Source: JAAYJS01 sp964346185 (GTDB taxonomy: Bacteria; Bacillota; Clostridia; Eubacteriales; Eubacteriaceae). From it: 64,000 nucleotides of DNA. Position 1 is the first letter of the stretch. The number at the start of each line of letters is the position of its first letter. The stretch is taken from positions 16,045 to 80,044 of the forward strand of contig CAYFTR010000004.1 of the NCBI GenBank assembly GCA_964346185.1, given 5' to 3'. Shown here piece after piece: positions 7,670 through 15,681 of the stretch. The position numbers and the translations under genes were made by a program. The notes under the pieces are model-generated. The model ran no database searches. It was not told the origin of the DNA and worked only from the letters and a program-made list of their open reading frames with translations.

Positions 7670-9421
7670 ATGGAAGGAACAAAACAAAAAGGCTTAAAAG
7701 CCAGTGTTCAAAAATTAGGCAGCTTTTTAAGCTCAATGGTAATGCCTAATATCGGTGCCTTTATTGCCTGGGGGTTAATTACCGCTTTGTTTATAGCGGA
7801 CGGTTATTTACCGAACGAACAATTGGCATCTATGGTTGACCCGATGCTTAAGTATCTGTTGCCATTGCTCATCGGTTATACCGGCGGTAAAATGGTTTAT
7901 GAGCAACGGGGTGCCGTGGTCGGTGCCATTGCAACCTGCGGCGTGATTATCGGTGCCGATATTCCTATGTTTATCGGAGCGATGATTATGGGCCCCCTCG
8001 GCGGGTATTGCACCAAACAATTTGATACGGTTTTTAAAGATAAAGTAAAAGCCGGGTTTGAAATGTTGGTCAACAACTTTTCCGCCGGAATCATCGGTAT
8101 GATTTTGGCAATTATCGCTTATTACGGCGTCGGACCGATTGTTGTCTTCTTTACCAACGCATTGGCGAGCGGCGTTCAGGCAATTGTAAGTATCGGTATG
8201 TTGCCGATTGCAAATATTTTAATTGAACCTGCTAAAATTTTATTTTTAAACAATGCCATCAATCACGGTATTTTAACACCCTTGGGGTTAGAACAAAGCG
8301 CCGAGCTGGGAAAATCCGTTTTCTTTTTATTGGAAGCCAACCCCGGTCCGGGTTTAGGCGTGCTTTTAGCATTTACACTTTTCGGTAAAGGCTCGTCGAA
8401 ATCATCGGCACCCGGTGCTATCATTATTCACTTTTTGGGCGGTATCCACGAAATTTACTTCCCCTATGTCATGATGAAACCCCTGCTTATTTTAGCGGTA
8501 ATGGCAGGCGGAATTACCGGTACTTTTATTTTTCAACTATTCGGCGCAGGCCTAGTTGCCGCATCCTCCCCGGGGTCAATTTTGGCTATTATGGCAATGA
8601 GTCCGAGAGGCGGCCATCTTCAGGTGTTGGCGGGAGTTATCGGTGCGACAATTGTATCCTTTCTGGTTGCGTCTGTCATTTTAAAAGCCGACAAATCGGC
8701 TGAAATTGATTTGGAAGAAGCACAGGCGGCGGTACAAAGCGCAAAATCCGAAAGCAAAGGCATTGAAGAGCCCGTAAGCAAGAAGACCAACTTCGGAACT
8801 CTTACCAAGGTTATCTTTGCGTGTGATGCCGGTATGGGCTCCTCCGCTATGGGTGCCTCCGTACTTCGCAACAAAATGAAAGAAGCGGGGCTAGATATTC
8901 CCGTTACCAACTCCGCAATTAATAATTTGTCGGATGATCCGAATACTTTGGTTGTTACCCAGGAAGAATTGGCGGTTCGTGCGAAAAAACAAGCCCCGCA
9001 ATCCACCTTTGTAACGGTCGGTAATTTTATGAATTCGCCTAAGTACGATGAGATTGTCAATCGTTTTGCAAAAATCGAAAATGATACAGCCACTGCTGCT
9101 GAAGATGTGAATGTCGAAACGGCCGTTTCCGATAGTTTTTCTCTTAAAAATGTAGATACAATTTATCTGGTCTACGATAAAAATCAAGGCTCCTCCACTA
9201 TGGGTGCGAGCATGCTCCGTAATTTATTAAAAAATATGGACAGACCCATAACAATTAAAAACTTGCCCATTGCAGAGTTAAAAAATCAAATGAATACCGT
9301 CGTGTTATCCTTGGCAATAACGGAAAAAGCGGCAAAGGCACAGGCACCGGATGCAATGCATATAACGGTAGATCATTTTGTTGACGAATCGGCGTACACA
9401 AAATTAAAAGAGCAGCTGTAA
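7670..9421 (+). CDS. mtlA: Mannitol-specific PTS enzyme IICB with a second, cysteine-less IIB-like domain
   Basis: 583 residues. Residues 1-345 form the membrane IIC channel, including the conserved GGIHEIYFPYV motif that recognises mannitol. A linker leads to IIB with the phosphocysteine loop FACDAGMGSS (Cys385). After about 100 residues a second IIB-like unit follows, with LVYDKNQGSSTMG aligned to the first loop but Tyr502 in place of the cysteine. It imports mannitol and phosphorylates it to mannitol-1-phosphate. The ATG at 7670 has AAAGGAG 5 bases upstream; an earlier in-frame ATG (7646) has no site. IIA is supplied by the next gene. Common IICB proteins lack the second B unit. Confidence 0.95.
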   Translation: MEGTKQKGLKASVQKLGSFLSSMVMPNIGAFIAWGLITALFIADGYLPNEQLASMVDPMLKYLLPLLIGYTGGKMVYEQRGAVVGAIATCGVIIGADIPMFIGAMIMGPLGGYCTKQFDTVFKDKVKAGFEMLVNNFSAGIIGMILAIIAYYGVGPIVVFFTNALASGVQAIVSIGMLPIANILIEPAKILFLNNAINHGILTPLGLEQSAELGKSVFFLLEANPGPGLGVLLAFTLFGKGSSKSSAPGAIIIHFLGGIHEIYFPYVMMKPLLILAVMAGGITGTFIFQLFGAGLVAASSPGSILAIMAMSPRGGHLQVLAGVIGATIVSFLVASVILKADKSAEIDLEEAQAAVQSAKSESKGIEEPVSKKTNFGTLTKVIFACDAGMGSSAMGASVLRNKMKEAGLDIPVTNSAINNLSDDPNTLVVTQEELAVRAKKQAPQSTFVTVGNFMNSPKYDEIVNRFAKIENDTATAAEDVNVETAVSDSFSLKNVDTIYLVYDKNQGSSTMGASMLRNLLKNMDRPITIKNLPIAELKNQMNTVVLSLAITEKAAKAQAPDAMHITVDHFVDESAYTKLKEQL

Positions 9422-9449
9422 ACCAGGCACTTAAAGCAGGAGGTTATCG

Positions 9450-9896
9450 ATGGAATTAACACCGAATATGGTTCTAATGAACCAAAGTTACAATACAAAA
9501 GAAGAAGCCATTTATGCAGCCGGCGAATTACTGCTAAAAGCAGGTTGTGTAGATGCCGGCTATTTAGACGCCATGCAGGAGAGAGAAAAAATTGTCAGCA
9601 CTTATGCGGGCAACTTTGTCGCCATTCCTCACGGTACGGACGAGGCAAAAGAAAACATTCATAAAAGCGGTATTTCCGTGATTCAAGTGCCCCAAGGTGT
9701 ATCCTTCGGGACAACCGAAGATGGTGACGAACAATGTGTGACCGTTTTGTTCGGCATTGCGGGTATCGGTGATGAACACATGGATATACTACAGGAAATT
9801 GCCATTTTTTGCTCGCAATTGGAGAATGTCGCAAAGCTTGCCGATGCACTAACTGAAGAAGAACTGATCGGTTTTTTAAAGGAGCGCAATAAATGA
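9450..9896 (+). CDS. mtlF: Mannitol-specific PTS enzyme IIA
   Basis: 148 residues, a fructose/mannitol-family IIA domain. The phospho-acceptor histidine is His61 in AIPHGTDEAK. It takes phosphate from HPr and passes it to Cys385 of MtlA. AGGAGG lies just upstream of the ATG, and the last four bases (ATGA) overlap the mtlD start. Separate IIA and IICB polypeptides are the usual Bacillota arrangement, unlike the fused enterobacterial IICBA. An HPr gene is found at 58.8 kb in the same window. Confidence 0.95.
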   Translation: MELTPNMVLMNQSYNTKEEAIYAAGELLLKAGCVDAGYLDAMQEREKIVSTYAGNFVAIPHGTDEAKENIHKSGISVIQVPQGVSFGTTEDGDEQCVTVLFGIAGIGDEHMDILQEIAIFCSQLENVAKLADALTEEELIGFLKERNK

Positions 9897-11044
9897 AAGC
9901 CACACACTTCGGAGCCGGTAATATCGGCAGAGGTTTTATCGGAGAGGTTCTTGCCGACAATAATTTTACGATTGAATTTGTTGATATTAACGAAAAAGTC
10001 ATCAATGCTTTGATTGACCGAGGGGAGTACCGTATCGGGCTCGCTCATGCGGGGAGAGATACCATTCATATCACCGATGTGACCGGAATCAACAATGCGA
10101 CAAACCCCCAAGCAGCCATTCTCTCGGTTGCTACGTCCGACCTTGTTACCACGGCTATCGGTCCCAACGTTATTCCTTTTATTGTGGAATTGATAGCAAA
10201 GGGTTTACGTAAGCGTCGTGAAATGGGTAATACAACGCCTGTTGATATTATCGCTTGCGAAAACATGATCGGTGGCAGCGAGTTCCTATATTCGAAAATG
10301 GAAACCTACTTAAACGAAGAAGACAAGGCTTATATTGAAACCTATGTGGGCTTCCCAAATGCGGCGGTCGATCGAATCGTTCCGATTCAATCTCATAAAG
10401 ATCCCTTATTTGTTTCTGTTGAACCTTTTAAAGAGTGGATTGTCGAAAATAAAAACCGAAAAGCAACCCATATCGAATTGGAGTCGGTTCTTTATGTAGA
10501 AGACTTAACACCTTACATTGAAAGAAAGTTGTTTTCCGTTAACACGGGTCATGCAACCGTGGCATATACCGGTGCCTATGCCGGCTACACAACGGTGGAT
10601 GAGGCCCTTAGAGATGAAAACATTCTTCAAACCTTAAAAGATGTTCTAAGCGAAACGGGCTCGTTACTCATCGACAAATGGCAATTTGATGAAGAGCAGC
10701 ACAATGCGTATAAGAAAAAAATAGTAGGGCGTTTTACCAATCCCTACATTTCCGATGAATTGACAAGAGTGGGTCGGACACCTATACGAAAATTGGGTTA
10801 TAATGAACGGTTTATTCGCCCGATTCGCGAACTCAAAGAACGGGGCTTAAGTTATAAAACCCTGTTATCCGTCGTCGGTAAAATATTATGCTATGAAGAT
10901 GAGGGCGACGCCCAAAGTATGGAATTAAAAAATAGAAAAGCAAAGGAGCCTTTAGATGCGGTTTTAAAAGATATTACCGGTTTAGAGGACACTGCCTTGG
11001 TCGCCGAAATTATCGGTGCTTACCATGCGGTAAAAAACAAATAA
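9893..11044 (+). CDS. mtlD: Mannitol-1-phosphate 5-dehydrogenase
   Basis: 383 residues of the polyol-specific long-chain dehydrogenase family. It oxidises mannitol-1-phosphate to fructose-6-phosphate with NAD+. The N-terminal dinucleotide site is HFGAGNIGRGFIG. The ATGA overlap with mtlF suggests translational coupling. The gene closes the operon; a terminator starts 8 bases after the stop. Length equals the family norm. Confidence 0.96.
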   Translation: MKATHFGAGNIGRGFIGEVLADNNFTIEFVDINEKVINALIDRGEYRIGLAHAGRDTIHITDVTGINNATNPQAAILSVATSDLVTTAIGPNVIPFIVELIAKGLRKRREMGNTTPVDIIACENMIGGSEFLYSKMETYLNEEDKAYIETYVGFPNAAVDRIVPIQSHKDPLFVSVEPFKEWIVENKNRKATHIELESVLYVEDLTPYIERKLFSVNTGHATVAYTGAYAGYTTVDEALRDENILQTLKDVLSETGSLLIDKWQFDEEQHNAYKKKIVGRFTNPYISDELTRVGRTPIRKLGYNERFIRPIRELKERGLSYKTLLSVVGKILCYEDEGDAQSMELKNRKAKEPLDAVLKDITGLEDTALVAEIIGAYHAVKNK

Positions 11045-11051
11045 CTAAACG

Positions 11052-11088
11052 AAACCCTGCAGCCGAAGAGCTGCGGGGTTTTATTTTT
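11052..11088 (+). terminator. Rho-independent terminator after mtlD
   Basis: AAACCCTGCAGC (11052-11063) pairs with GCTGCGGGGTTT (11070-11081), one G-T pair, 6-base loop, followed by TTATTTTT. Confidence 0.92.
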
Positions 11089-11143
11089 AAGGATAGTTAT
11101 AAAATTTTATAAAAATAGGATAGCTTCCATACCTTAATCGTTG

Positions 11144-11331
11144 TATAATAAGACAACATTGTTGATAGCTTGATTAAATAAATAATCAGAGAGCTGTAAG
11201 CGGTGTTTTTTTATGCACGGTTTACAAAACACGGAGATAGGAGGATTTATGTTTTATCCGATAAAAAGAAGTATTCAACCCGTCATATTAAGAAATTACG
11301 CATTTACATAATTATTAGGAGGTAACCTTTA
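11144..11331 (+). promoter_or_regulatory. Structured leader of the polyamine transport operon
   Basis: A TATAAT (11144-11149) is the likely -10; no good -35 is seen. The transcript would start near 11156 and run about 175 bases before potA. Within it, 11195-11205 (TGTAAGCGGTG) pairs with 11216-11226 (CACGGTTTACA), 11 positions with one G-T and one mismatch, around a T-rich loop. A smaller GATTA/TAATC hairpin lies just upstream. A 20-codon ORF with a perfect ribosome binding site follows at 11249. The layout resembles leader-peptide or attenuation control, but no known riboswitch class was recognised. Confidence 0.45.
11249..11311 (+). CDS. Putative 20-residue leader peptide upstream of potA
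   Basis: ATG at 11249 lies 4 bases after AGGAGG (11239-11244) and encodes MFYPIKRSIQPVILRNYAFT. It ends 20 bases before potA, whose own AGGAGGT lies at 11318-11324. The site is at least as strong as those of the main genes, so translation is likely if the leader is transcribed. The peptide is basic (K, R, R) with two prolines, and is not recognised. It may be a regulatory upstream ORF, by analogy with peptide sensors in ornithine/polyamine operons of other bacteria (for example speFL in enterobacteria); this is inference only. Confidence 0.45.
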   Translation: MFYPIKRSIQPVILRNYAFT

Positions 11332-12390
11332 TTGACACAACAAATTGAATTGAAGAACATTCACAAAGCCTTTGATGACCAACCGGTCTTGGTAAACTTA
11401 AACTTAAGCATCAAAGAAGACGAATTCTTAACGCTATTAGGACCTTCGGGCTGCGGAAAAACCACCATTCTCAGACTTATCGGCGGCTTTGAAACACCGG
11501 ATAGCGGTACCGTCATCTTTGAAGGTAAAGATATCACAAATTTGCCGCCATATTTAAGACCGGTAAATACCTTATTCCAACAATATGCATTATTTCCCCA
11601 TTTAAATGTTTACGAAAACATAGCTTTCGGTTTACGGATAAAAAAAATTCGCGAGTCCGAAATAAAAAGAAGAGTGGCCGAAATGTTGGCATTGGTAAAC
11701 TTAAAAGGATTCGATAAACGAAAAATCGAATCCCTTTCCGGCGGGCAACAACAGCGTATTGCCATGGCAAGGGCTTTGGTAAATCGTCCCGAGGTACTTT
11801 TGTTGGATGAACCCCTCGGTGCATTGGATTTAAAACTTCGAAAAGATATGCAAGTCGAATTAAAGCGGCTGCAACAGGAACTGGGTATCACATTTATTTT
11901 TGTAACCCACGACCAGGAAGAGGCACTCACCTTATCCGATCGTATAGTTGTTTTAAATGAAGGTGTCATCCAGCAAATCGGAACCCCGATAGATATTTAT
12001 AACGAACCCGCCAATGCTTATGTAGCGGATTTTATCGGAGAATCCAACATCATAGACGGTGTGATGCACGGCGACTATGATGTTACTTTTTCAAATCATC
12101 GATTTGTATGTGTGGATATCGGTTTTAATATCGACGAAAAAGTTGATGTGGTGATTCGACCGGAAGATGTCGAAATTGTTTCACCTGAAGACGGAATGCT
12201 CACAGGCACCGTATTGTCTTGCTTGTTTTTAGGTGTACACTACGAAATGCGAATTGACACGGGAAGCGAAATTTATCTGGCACATTCTACCGTTGGCAGA
12301 GATGTCGGCGAAACATTAGGTATTCGCATTATTCCGGACAACATTCACATTATGAGAAAAGGCAAGGTGGCAGGCCGTGGAACGCTATAA
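11332..12390 (+). CDS. potA: Spermidine/putrescine ABC transporter ATP-binding protein
   Basis: 352 residues. ABC ATPase domain with Walker A GPSGCGKT near residue 40, signature LSGGQQQR near 135 and Walker B LLLDEP, followed by a C-terminal TOBE-like regulatory domain (about 240-340). It energises polyamine import with the two following permeases. The start is TTG behind a perfect AGGAGGT (11318-11324); no better ATG exists. The end overlaps potB by 14 bases. Order potA-potB-potC-potD is the standard one. Confidence 0.95.
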   Translation: MTQQIELKNIHKAFDDQPVLVNLNLSIKEDEFLTLLGPSGCGKTTILRLIGGFETPDSGTVIFEGKDITNLPPYLRPVNTLFQQYALFPHLNVYENIAFGLRIKKIRESEIKRRVAEMLALVNLKGFDKRKIESLSGGQQQRIAMARALVNRPEVLLLDEPLGALDLKLRKDMQVELKRLQQELGITFIFVTHDQEEALTLSDRIVVLNEGVIQQIGTPIDIYNEPANAYVADFIGESNIIDGVMHGDYDVTFSNHRFVCVDIGFNIDEKVDVVIRPEDVEIVSPEDGMLTGTVLSCLFLGVHYEMRIDTGSEIYLAHSTVGRDVGETLGIRIIPDNIHIMRKGKVAGRGTL

Positions 12391-13255
12391 AAACCTTTCC
12401 GCACCTTATGTGATTTGGGCGACAATTTTTGTTGTCGTATCGCTATTTATGGTCATTTACTATGGGTTTACAGGAGCTGCGGGGCAGGTGAGCTTCGAGC
12501 ATTTTGTTCGTTTTTTTTCGAGCAGCACCTTGGGTACTTTACTTCAATCTTTAAAAATAGCATTGATAGCCACCCTTTTATGTTTGGTTGTCGGATATCC
12601 GCTGGCCTATATTATTGCACTTAATACCGCCGGAAAGTACCGAACAACCGCCATTATGTTGGTTGTTATCCCTATGTGGATGAATTTTCTATTAAGAACC
12701 TATGCATGGGTGACCATATTATCAAAGAACGGAATTTTAAATTCGATACTGGGCGTTGCGGGGTTAACACCTCTGGATATTTTATATACCGATTGGGCTG
12801 TAATTTTGGGTATGGTCTATAACTTTTTACCTTTTATGATCTTGCCGATTTATACGGTTTTAGAAAAAATGGATCAAGGATTAATTGAAGCGGCGGCAGA
12901 TTTAGGTTGTAATAAAGTACGTACCTTTATAAAAGTCATCTTTCCTTTATCTTTGCCGGGTGTTATTTCCGGGGTTGCCATGGTTTTTATACCGGCTATT
13001 TCCACTTTTGAAATAACCGCATTGTTGGGCGGCAATAAAACAAACTTAATCGGCAATGTTATCGAACAGCAATTTACCGTAACCGGCGATTGGCATTACG
13101 GTTCCGCTATTTCCGTGGTACTCATGTTATTTTTGTTGGTGTCATTATTTTTTACAAGCCGGGAAGAAAGAGACCATGTCATGACCGCCGCGAACGATAT
13201 GGCGGAAACCCATCAAAATCCGGAGTTTTCGGAGTCGGAGGTGCACCATGGCTAA
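12377..13255 (+). CDS. potB: Spermidine/putrescine ABC transporter permease PotB
   Basis: 292 residues, six predicted membrane segments, with the EAA-type cytoplasmic loop (EAAADLGCNKVRTFIKVIFP) that contacts the ATPase. It starts with GTG at 12377 inside the potA end; AAGGTGG lies about 6 bases upstream, so the GTG is well placed. It forms the membrane channel with PotC and overlaps it by 8 bases. Confidence 0.94.
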   Translation: MERYKNLSAPYVIWATIFVVVSLFMVIYYGFTGAAGQVSFEHFVRFFSSSTLGTLLQSLKIALIATLLCLVVGYPLAYIIALNTAGKYRTTAIMLVVIPMWMNFLLRTYAWVTILSKNGILNSILGVAGLTPLDILYTDWAVILGMVYNFLPFMILPIYTVLEKMDQGLIEAAADLGCNKVRTFIKVIFPLSLPGVISGVAMVFIPAISTFEITALLGGNKTNLIGNVIEQQFTVTGDWHYGSAISVVLMLFLLVSLFFTSREERDHVMTAANDMAETHQNPEFSESEVHHG

Positions 13256-14015
13256 GTTTTGGAAACGGGTGTATCTCGTGTTGATTTACGCTTTTTTATA
13301 TGCACCCATTGTTGTTTTGATTGTTTTTTCATTTAACGAAGGTAAAACCAGAGGTAGCTGGGACGGCTTTTCTTTAATATGGTACCGTCTGTTAATAGAA
13401 GATGTAGAGATTTTGTCGGCGGTCAAAAACACATTTTTTGTGGCGACCGTTTCGACGCTGGTATCGACGGTCATCGGTTCTCTGGGTGCGATCGGCATTT
13501 CGCAATATCGAAAAAATTTAAAGAGTACATTGCTTGCAGTCAACCAGGTACCTGTCATGAACCCCGACATTGTTATTGCCGTAGGGCTGATGGTTCTTTA
13601 CCGAACCTTAGGTTTGGATTTCGGTTTGCTCAGTTTAATTTTGTCTCATATTGCCTTTACGGTACCCTATGTAGTGTTATCGGTACTACCGAAACTAAAG
13701 CAAATGCCCAAAACCTTACCTGAAGCGGCAATGGACCTGGGTGCGACACCGACAGAAACCTTGCTGAAAGTGATTATACCTTATATTAAGCCGGGGATTT
13801 TTTCCGGTGCATTAATGGCCTTTACACTTTCTGTCGATGATTTTGTGATATCCTTCTTTACGACGGGTAACGGCGTAGAAACCATATCGACCCTGGTGTT
13901 TTCGATGGCACGAAGAGGGATCAACCCAGAAATTAACGCCTTGTCCGCCTTAATATTCGGAACGATGCTCTTGTTGATGCTCATTATGAATTTAAAAACA
14001 AAAGCTGTTGAATAG
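13248..14015 (+). CDS. potC: Spermidine/putrescine ABC transporter permease PotC
   Basis: 255 residues with about six membrane segments and an EAA loop (EAAMDLGATPTETLLKVIIP). It is the second channel subunit of the polyamine importer. GGAGGT precedes the ATG and the gene overlaps potB by 8 bases. Length matches the family. Confidence 0.94.
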   Translation: MAKFWKRVYLVLIYAFLYAPIVVLIVFSFNEGKTRGSWDGFSLIWYRLLIEDVEILSAVKNTFFVATVSTLVSTVIGSLGAIGISQYRKNLKSTLLAVNQVPVMNPDIVIAVGLMVLYRTLGLDFGLLSLILSHIAFTVPYVVLSVLPKLKQMPKTLPEAAMDLGATPTETLLKVIIPYIKPGIFSGALMAFTLSVDDFVISFFTTGNGVETISTLVFSMARRGINPEINALSALIFGTMLLLMLIMNLKTKAVE

Positions 14016-14024
14016 GTATCTGCG

Positions 14025-15080
14025 ATGATAAAAAACAAGTATAAAGTATTGATAATTGTCGGGTTTATTATTATACTCTCCATGGTAAGTGCCTGCTCGG
14101 GGCAAGCTCAAAATGAAGAAAATATCGTTAACGTTTATAACTGGGGTGAGTATATCGATAAAGATTTGCTCACAAAATTTGAAGAAGAAACCGGTATTAA
14201 AGTCATTTACTCCAATTTTAACACCAACGAAGATATGTATGTAAAATTAAAAAACGGCGGTTCGAACTACGACGTGGTTGTTCCGTCAGACTATATGATA
14301 GAAAAAATGATCAAGGAGAAAATGCTTCGCCCCATTACATGGGAGAATGTGCCGAATATAAAATATGTCGACAAGGAATACCTCCACCATTCCTACGATC
14401 CGAAGCAACAATATGCCGCACCTTTTTTCTGGGGGACACTGGGCATTGTCTACAATACAACCATGGTAGAGGAACCGGTGGATTCATGGCAAATACTCTG
14501 GGATGAAAAATATCATCGTCAGATTATTATGTTGGACTCTTCCAGAGATTCCATCGGTATTGCACTTGCTTTATCGGGTTACTCCATGAATACTACGGAA
14601 GAAAGCCAATTAAAAGAAGCGGAAGCCTTGTTGATTGAACAATACCCTCTGGTTTATGCTTATCTGGTCGATCAAACAAAGGACATTATGATTAACGGAG
14701 AAGCGGCTCTGGCTGTGATGTATTCGGGCGACGCCTTTGATGCCCTTTCGGAAAATGAGGATTTGGCTTACGCCGTTCCCAAGGAAGGCTCCAACCTCTG
14801 GTTTGACGCTATGGTTATACCTGCAAATGCCAAACACCCGGAAAATGCGGAAAAATTTATAAATTTTATGTTGGAACCGGAAAATGCGGCTCAAAATGCC
14901 GAGTATGTTTGGTATTCTATTCCCAGTACGGCGGCAAAAGAATTATTGGATGAAGAGCTTCGGAGCAGCGAAGTGGCTTATCCCGCCAAGAAAACTCTAG
15001 AAAACCTGGAAGTTTTTAGAGATCCGGGAGACATGGTAAAAGTTTACGATGATATTTGGCAAGAAGTTAAAAATCGGTAG
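14025..15080 (+). CDS. potD: Spermidine/putrescine-binding lipoprotein PotD
   Basis: 351 residues. A lipoprotein signal peptide ends in the lipobox VSAC with Cys24 as the lipidation site, so the protein should be anchored outside the membrane. The mature part begins VNVYNWGEYID, typical of PotD/PotF. It delivers polyamines to PotBC. The ribosome binding site is weak (AATAGG), unlike those of its neighbours. It is the last gene of the operon. Confidence 0.94.
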   Translation: MIKNKYKVLIIVGFIIILSMVSACSGQAQNEENIVNVYNWGEYIDKDLLTKFEEETGIKVIYSNFNTNEDMYVKLKNGGSNYDVVVPSDYMIEKMIKEKMLRPITWENVPNIKYVDKEYLHHSYDPKQQYAAPFFWGTLGIVYNTTMVEEPVDSWQILWDEKYHRQIIMLDSSRDSIGIALALSGYSMNTTEESQLKEAEALLIEQYPLVYAYLVDQTKDIMINGEAALAVMYSGDAFDALSENEDLAYAVPKEGSNLWFDAMVIPANAKHPENAEKFINFMLEPENAAQNAEYVWYSIPSTAAKELLDEELRSSEVAYPAKKTLENLEVFRDPGDMVKVYDDIWQEVKNR

Positions 15081-15169
15081 ACTACATTTAGTTGGTAAAA
15101 GGTAATAGAGACGTTTTTAAGCGAACATACGGATTGTAAAAGAGTAACAGATGAGGAAAACAATAAAAA

Positions 15170-15290
15170 TTGCACGCATACACAGGAGTGAGTTTGCTTT
15201 ACAGGTAAACTTGCCTCAGTGATCCTCGGTATGGTGCAAAAGCTTTTATGGAACGTCAGGTCGGTATTAAACCGACCTTTTTTATTTTTT
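15170..15290 (+). ncRNA. Candidate hairpin RNA with terminator, unassigned family
   Basis: In the 367-base gap between potD and acpP, 15170-15239 can fold into one long rod: TTGCAC-g-CATAC with GTATGGTGCAA (11 pairs, one bulge), then AGGA/TCCT, TGAG/CTCA and TTTGC/GTAAA around the loop TTTACAG. It is followed by an independent terminator at 15258-15290. No ORF is present. No SRP GNRA-tip motif, 6S bubble or known riboswitch core was recognised. It could be an sRNA or a 3'-UTR-derived RNA of the pot operon; no clear promoter was found directly upstream. Confidence 0.4.
15258..15290 (+). terminator. Rho-independent terminator after potD / candidate RNA
   Basis: AGGTCGGT (15258-15265) pairs with ACCGACCT (15271-15278), 5-base loop, then a long T-rich tail. 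Confidence 0.93.
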
Positions 15291-15333
15291 GTTTAAAAAA
15301 TGATTTATAAAAAATCTTTAATCATAAAAACAA

Positions 15334-15357
15334 AAGAGATGAAACTATAAATCTCTT
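15334..15357 (+). promoter_or_regulatory. Candidate operator overlapping the fatty-acid operon promoter
   Basis: Perfect inverted repeat AAGAGAT-N10-ATCTCTT. Its right arm ends inside the -35 hexamer (15356-15361), so a bound protein would block RNA polymerase. The MarR-family gene at the end of the same operon is the natural candidate regulator. The sequence does not match the published streptococcal FabT or Bacillus FapR sites. Confidence 0.4.
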
Positions 15358-15384
15358 GACAGGCAGAGTATTAATGTCTAGAAT
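15356..15384 (+). promoter_or_regulatory. Promoter of the fatty-acid synthesis operon
   Basis: TTGACA (15356-15361), 17-base spacer, TAGAAT (15379-15384). Near-consensus sigma-A promoter; start expected near 15391, giving a leader of about 57 bases before acpP. Confidence 0.85.
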
Positions 15385-15447
15385 ATACATAAAATAAATT
15401 ATATAAAAATATTTATCTTTTTTCGAAGGGTAAATAATAAGGAGAAA

Positions 15448-15681
15448 ATGATGATATTTGATACCGTTAAAAACATTATTGTAGAAAATTTAGGTTGCGA
15501 AGCGAATGCTGTCGTTAAAGACGCCACTCTGATTGACGATTTAGGTGCGGATTCTTTAGATGCCGTTGAATTGAGCATGGCTTTGGAAGATGAATTTGAA
15601 ATTGAAATCGAAGACGAAGATTTCGCAGCATTAAAAACCGTGGGTGATATTTGCACCTACATCGAAAGTCGTCAATCATGA
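15448..15681 (+). CDS. acpP: Acyl carrier protein
   Basis: 77 residues. The phosphopantetheine attachment serine is in LGADSLDAVEL (residue 36 from the first ATG). ACP carries growing acyl chains through all following Fab enzymes. Two ATGs in a row (15448 and 15451) follow AAGGAG; the second has the better spacing (6 bases), and the difference is one methionine. The gene heads the operon and overlaps accB by four bases (ATGA). Confidence 0.96.
   Translation: MMIFDTVKNIIVENLGCEANAVVKDATLIDDLGADSLDAVELSMALEDEFEIEIEDEDFAALKTVGDICTYIESRQS

Noticed and set aside
15160..15290. 6S RNA, SRP RNA or a known riboswitch in the potD-acpP gap
   Set aside because: No central 6S bubble, no GNRA-tip SRP motif and no known aptamer core; left as unassigned hairpin RNA.
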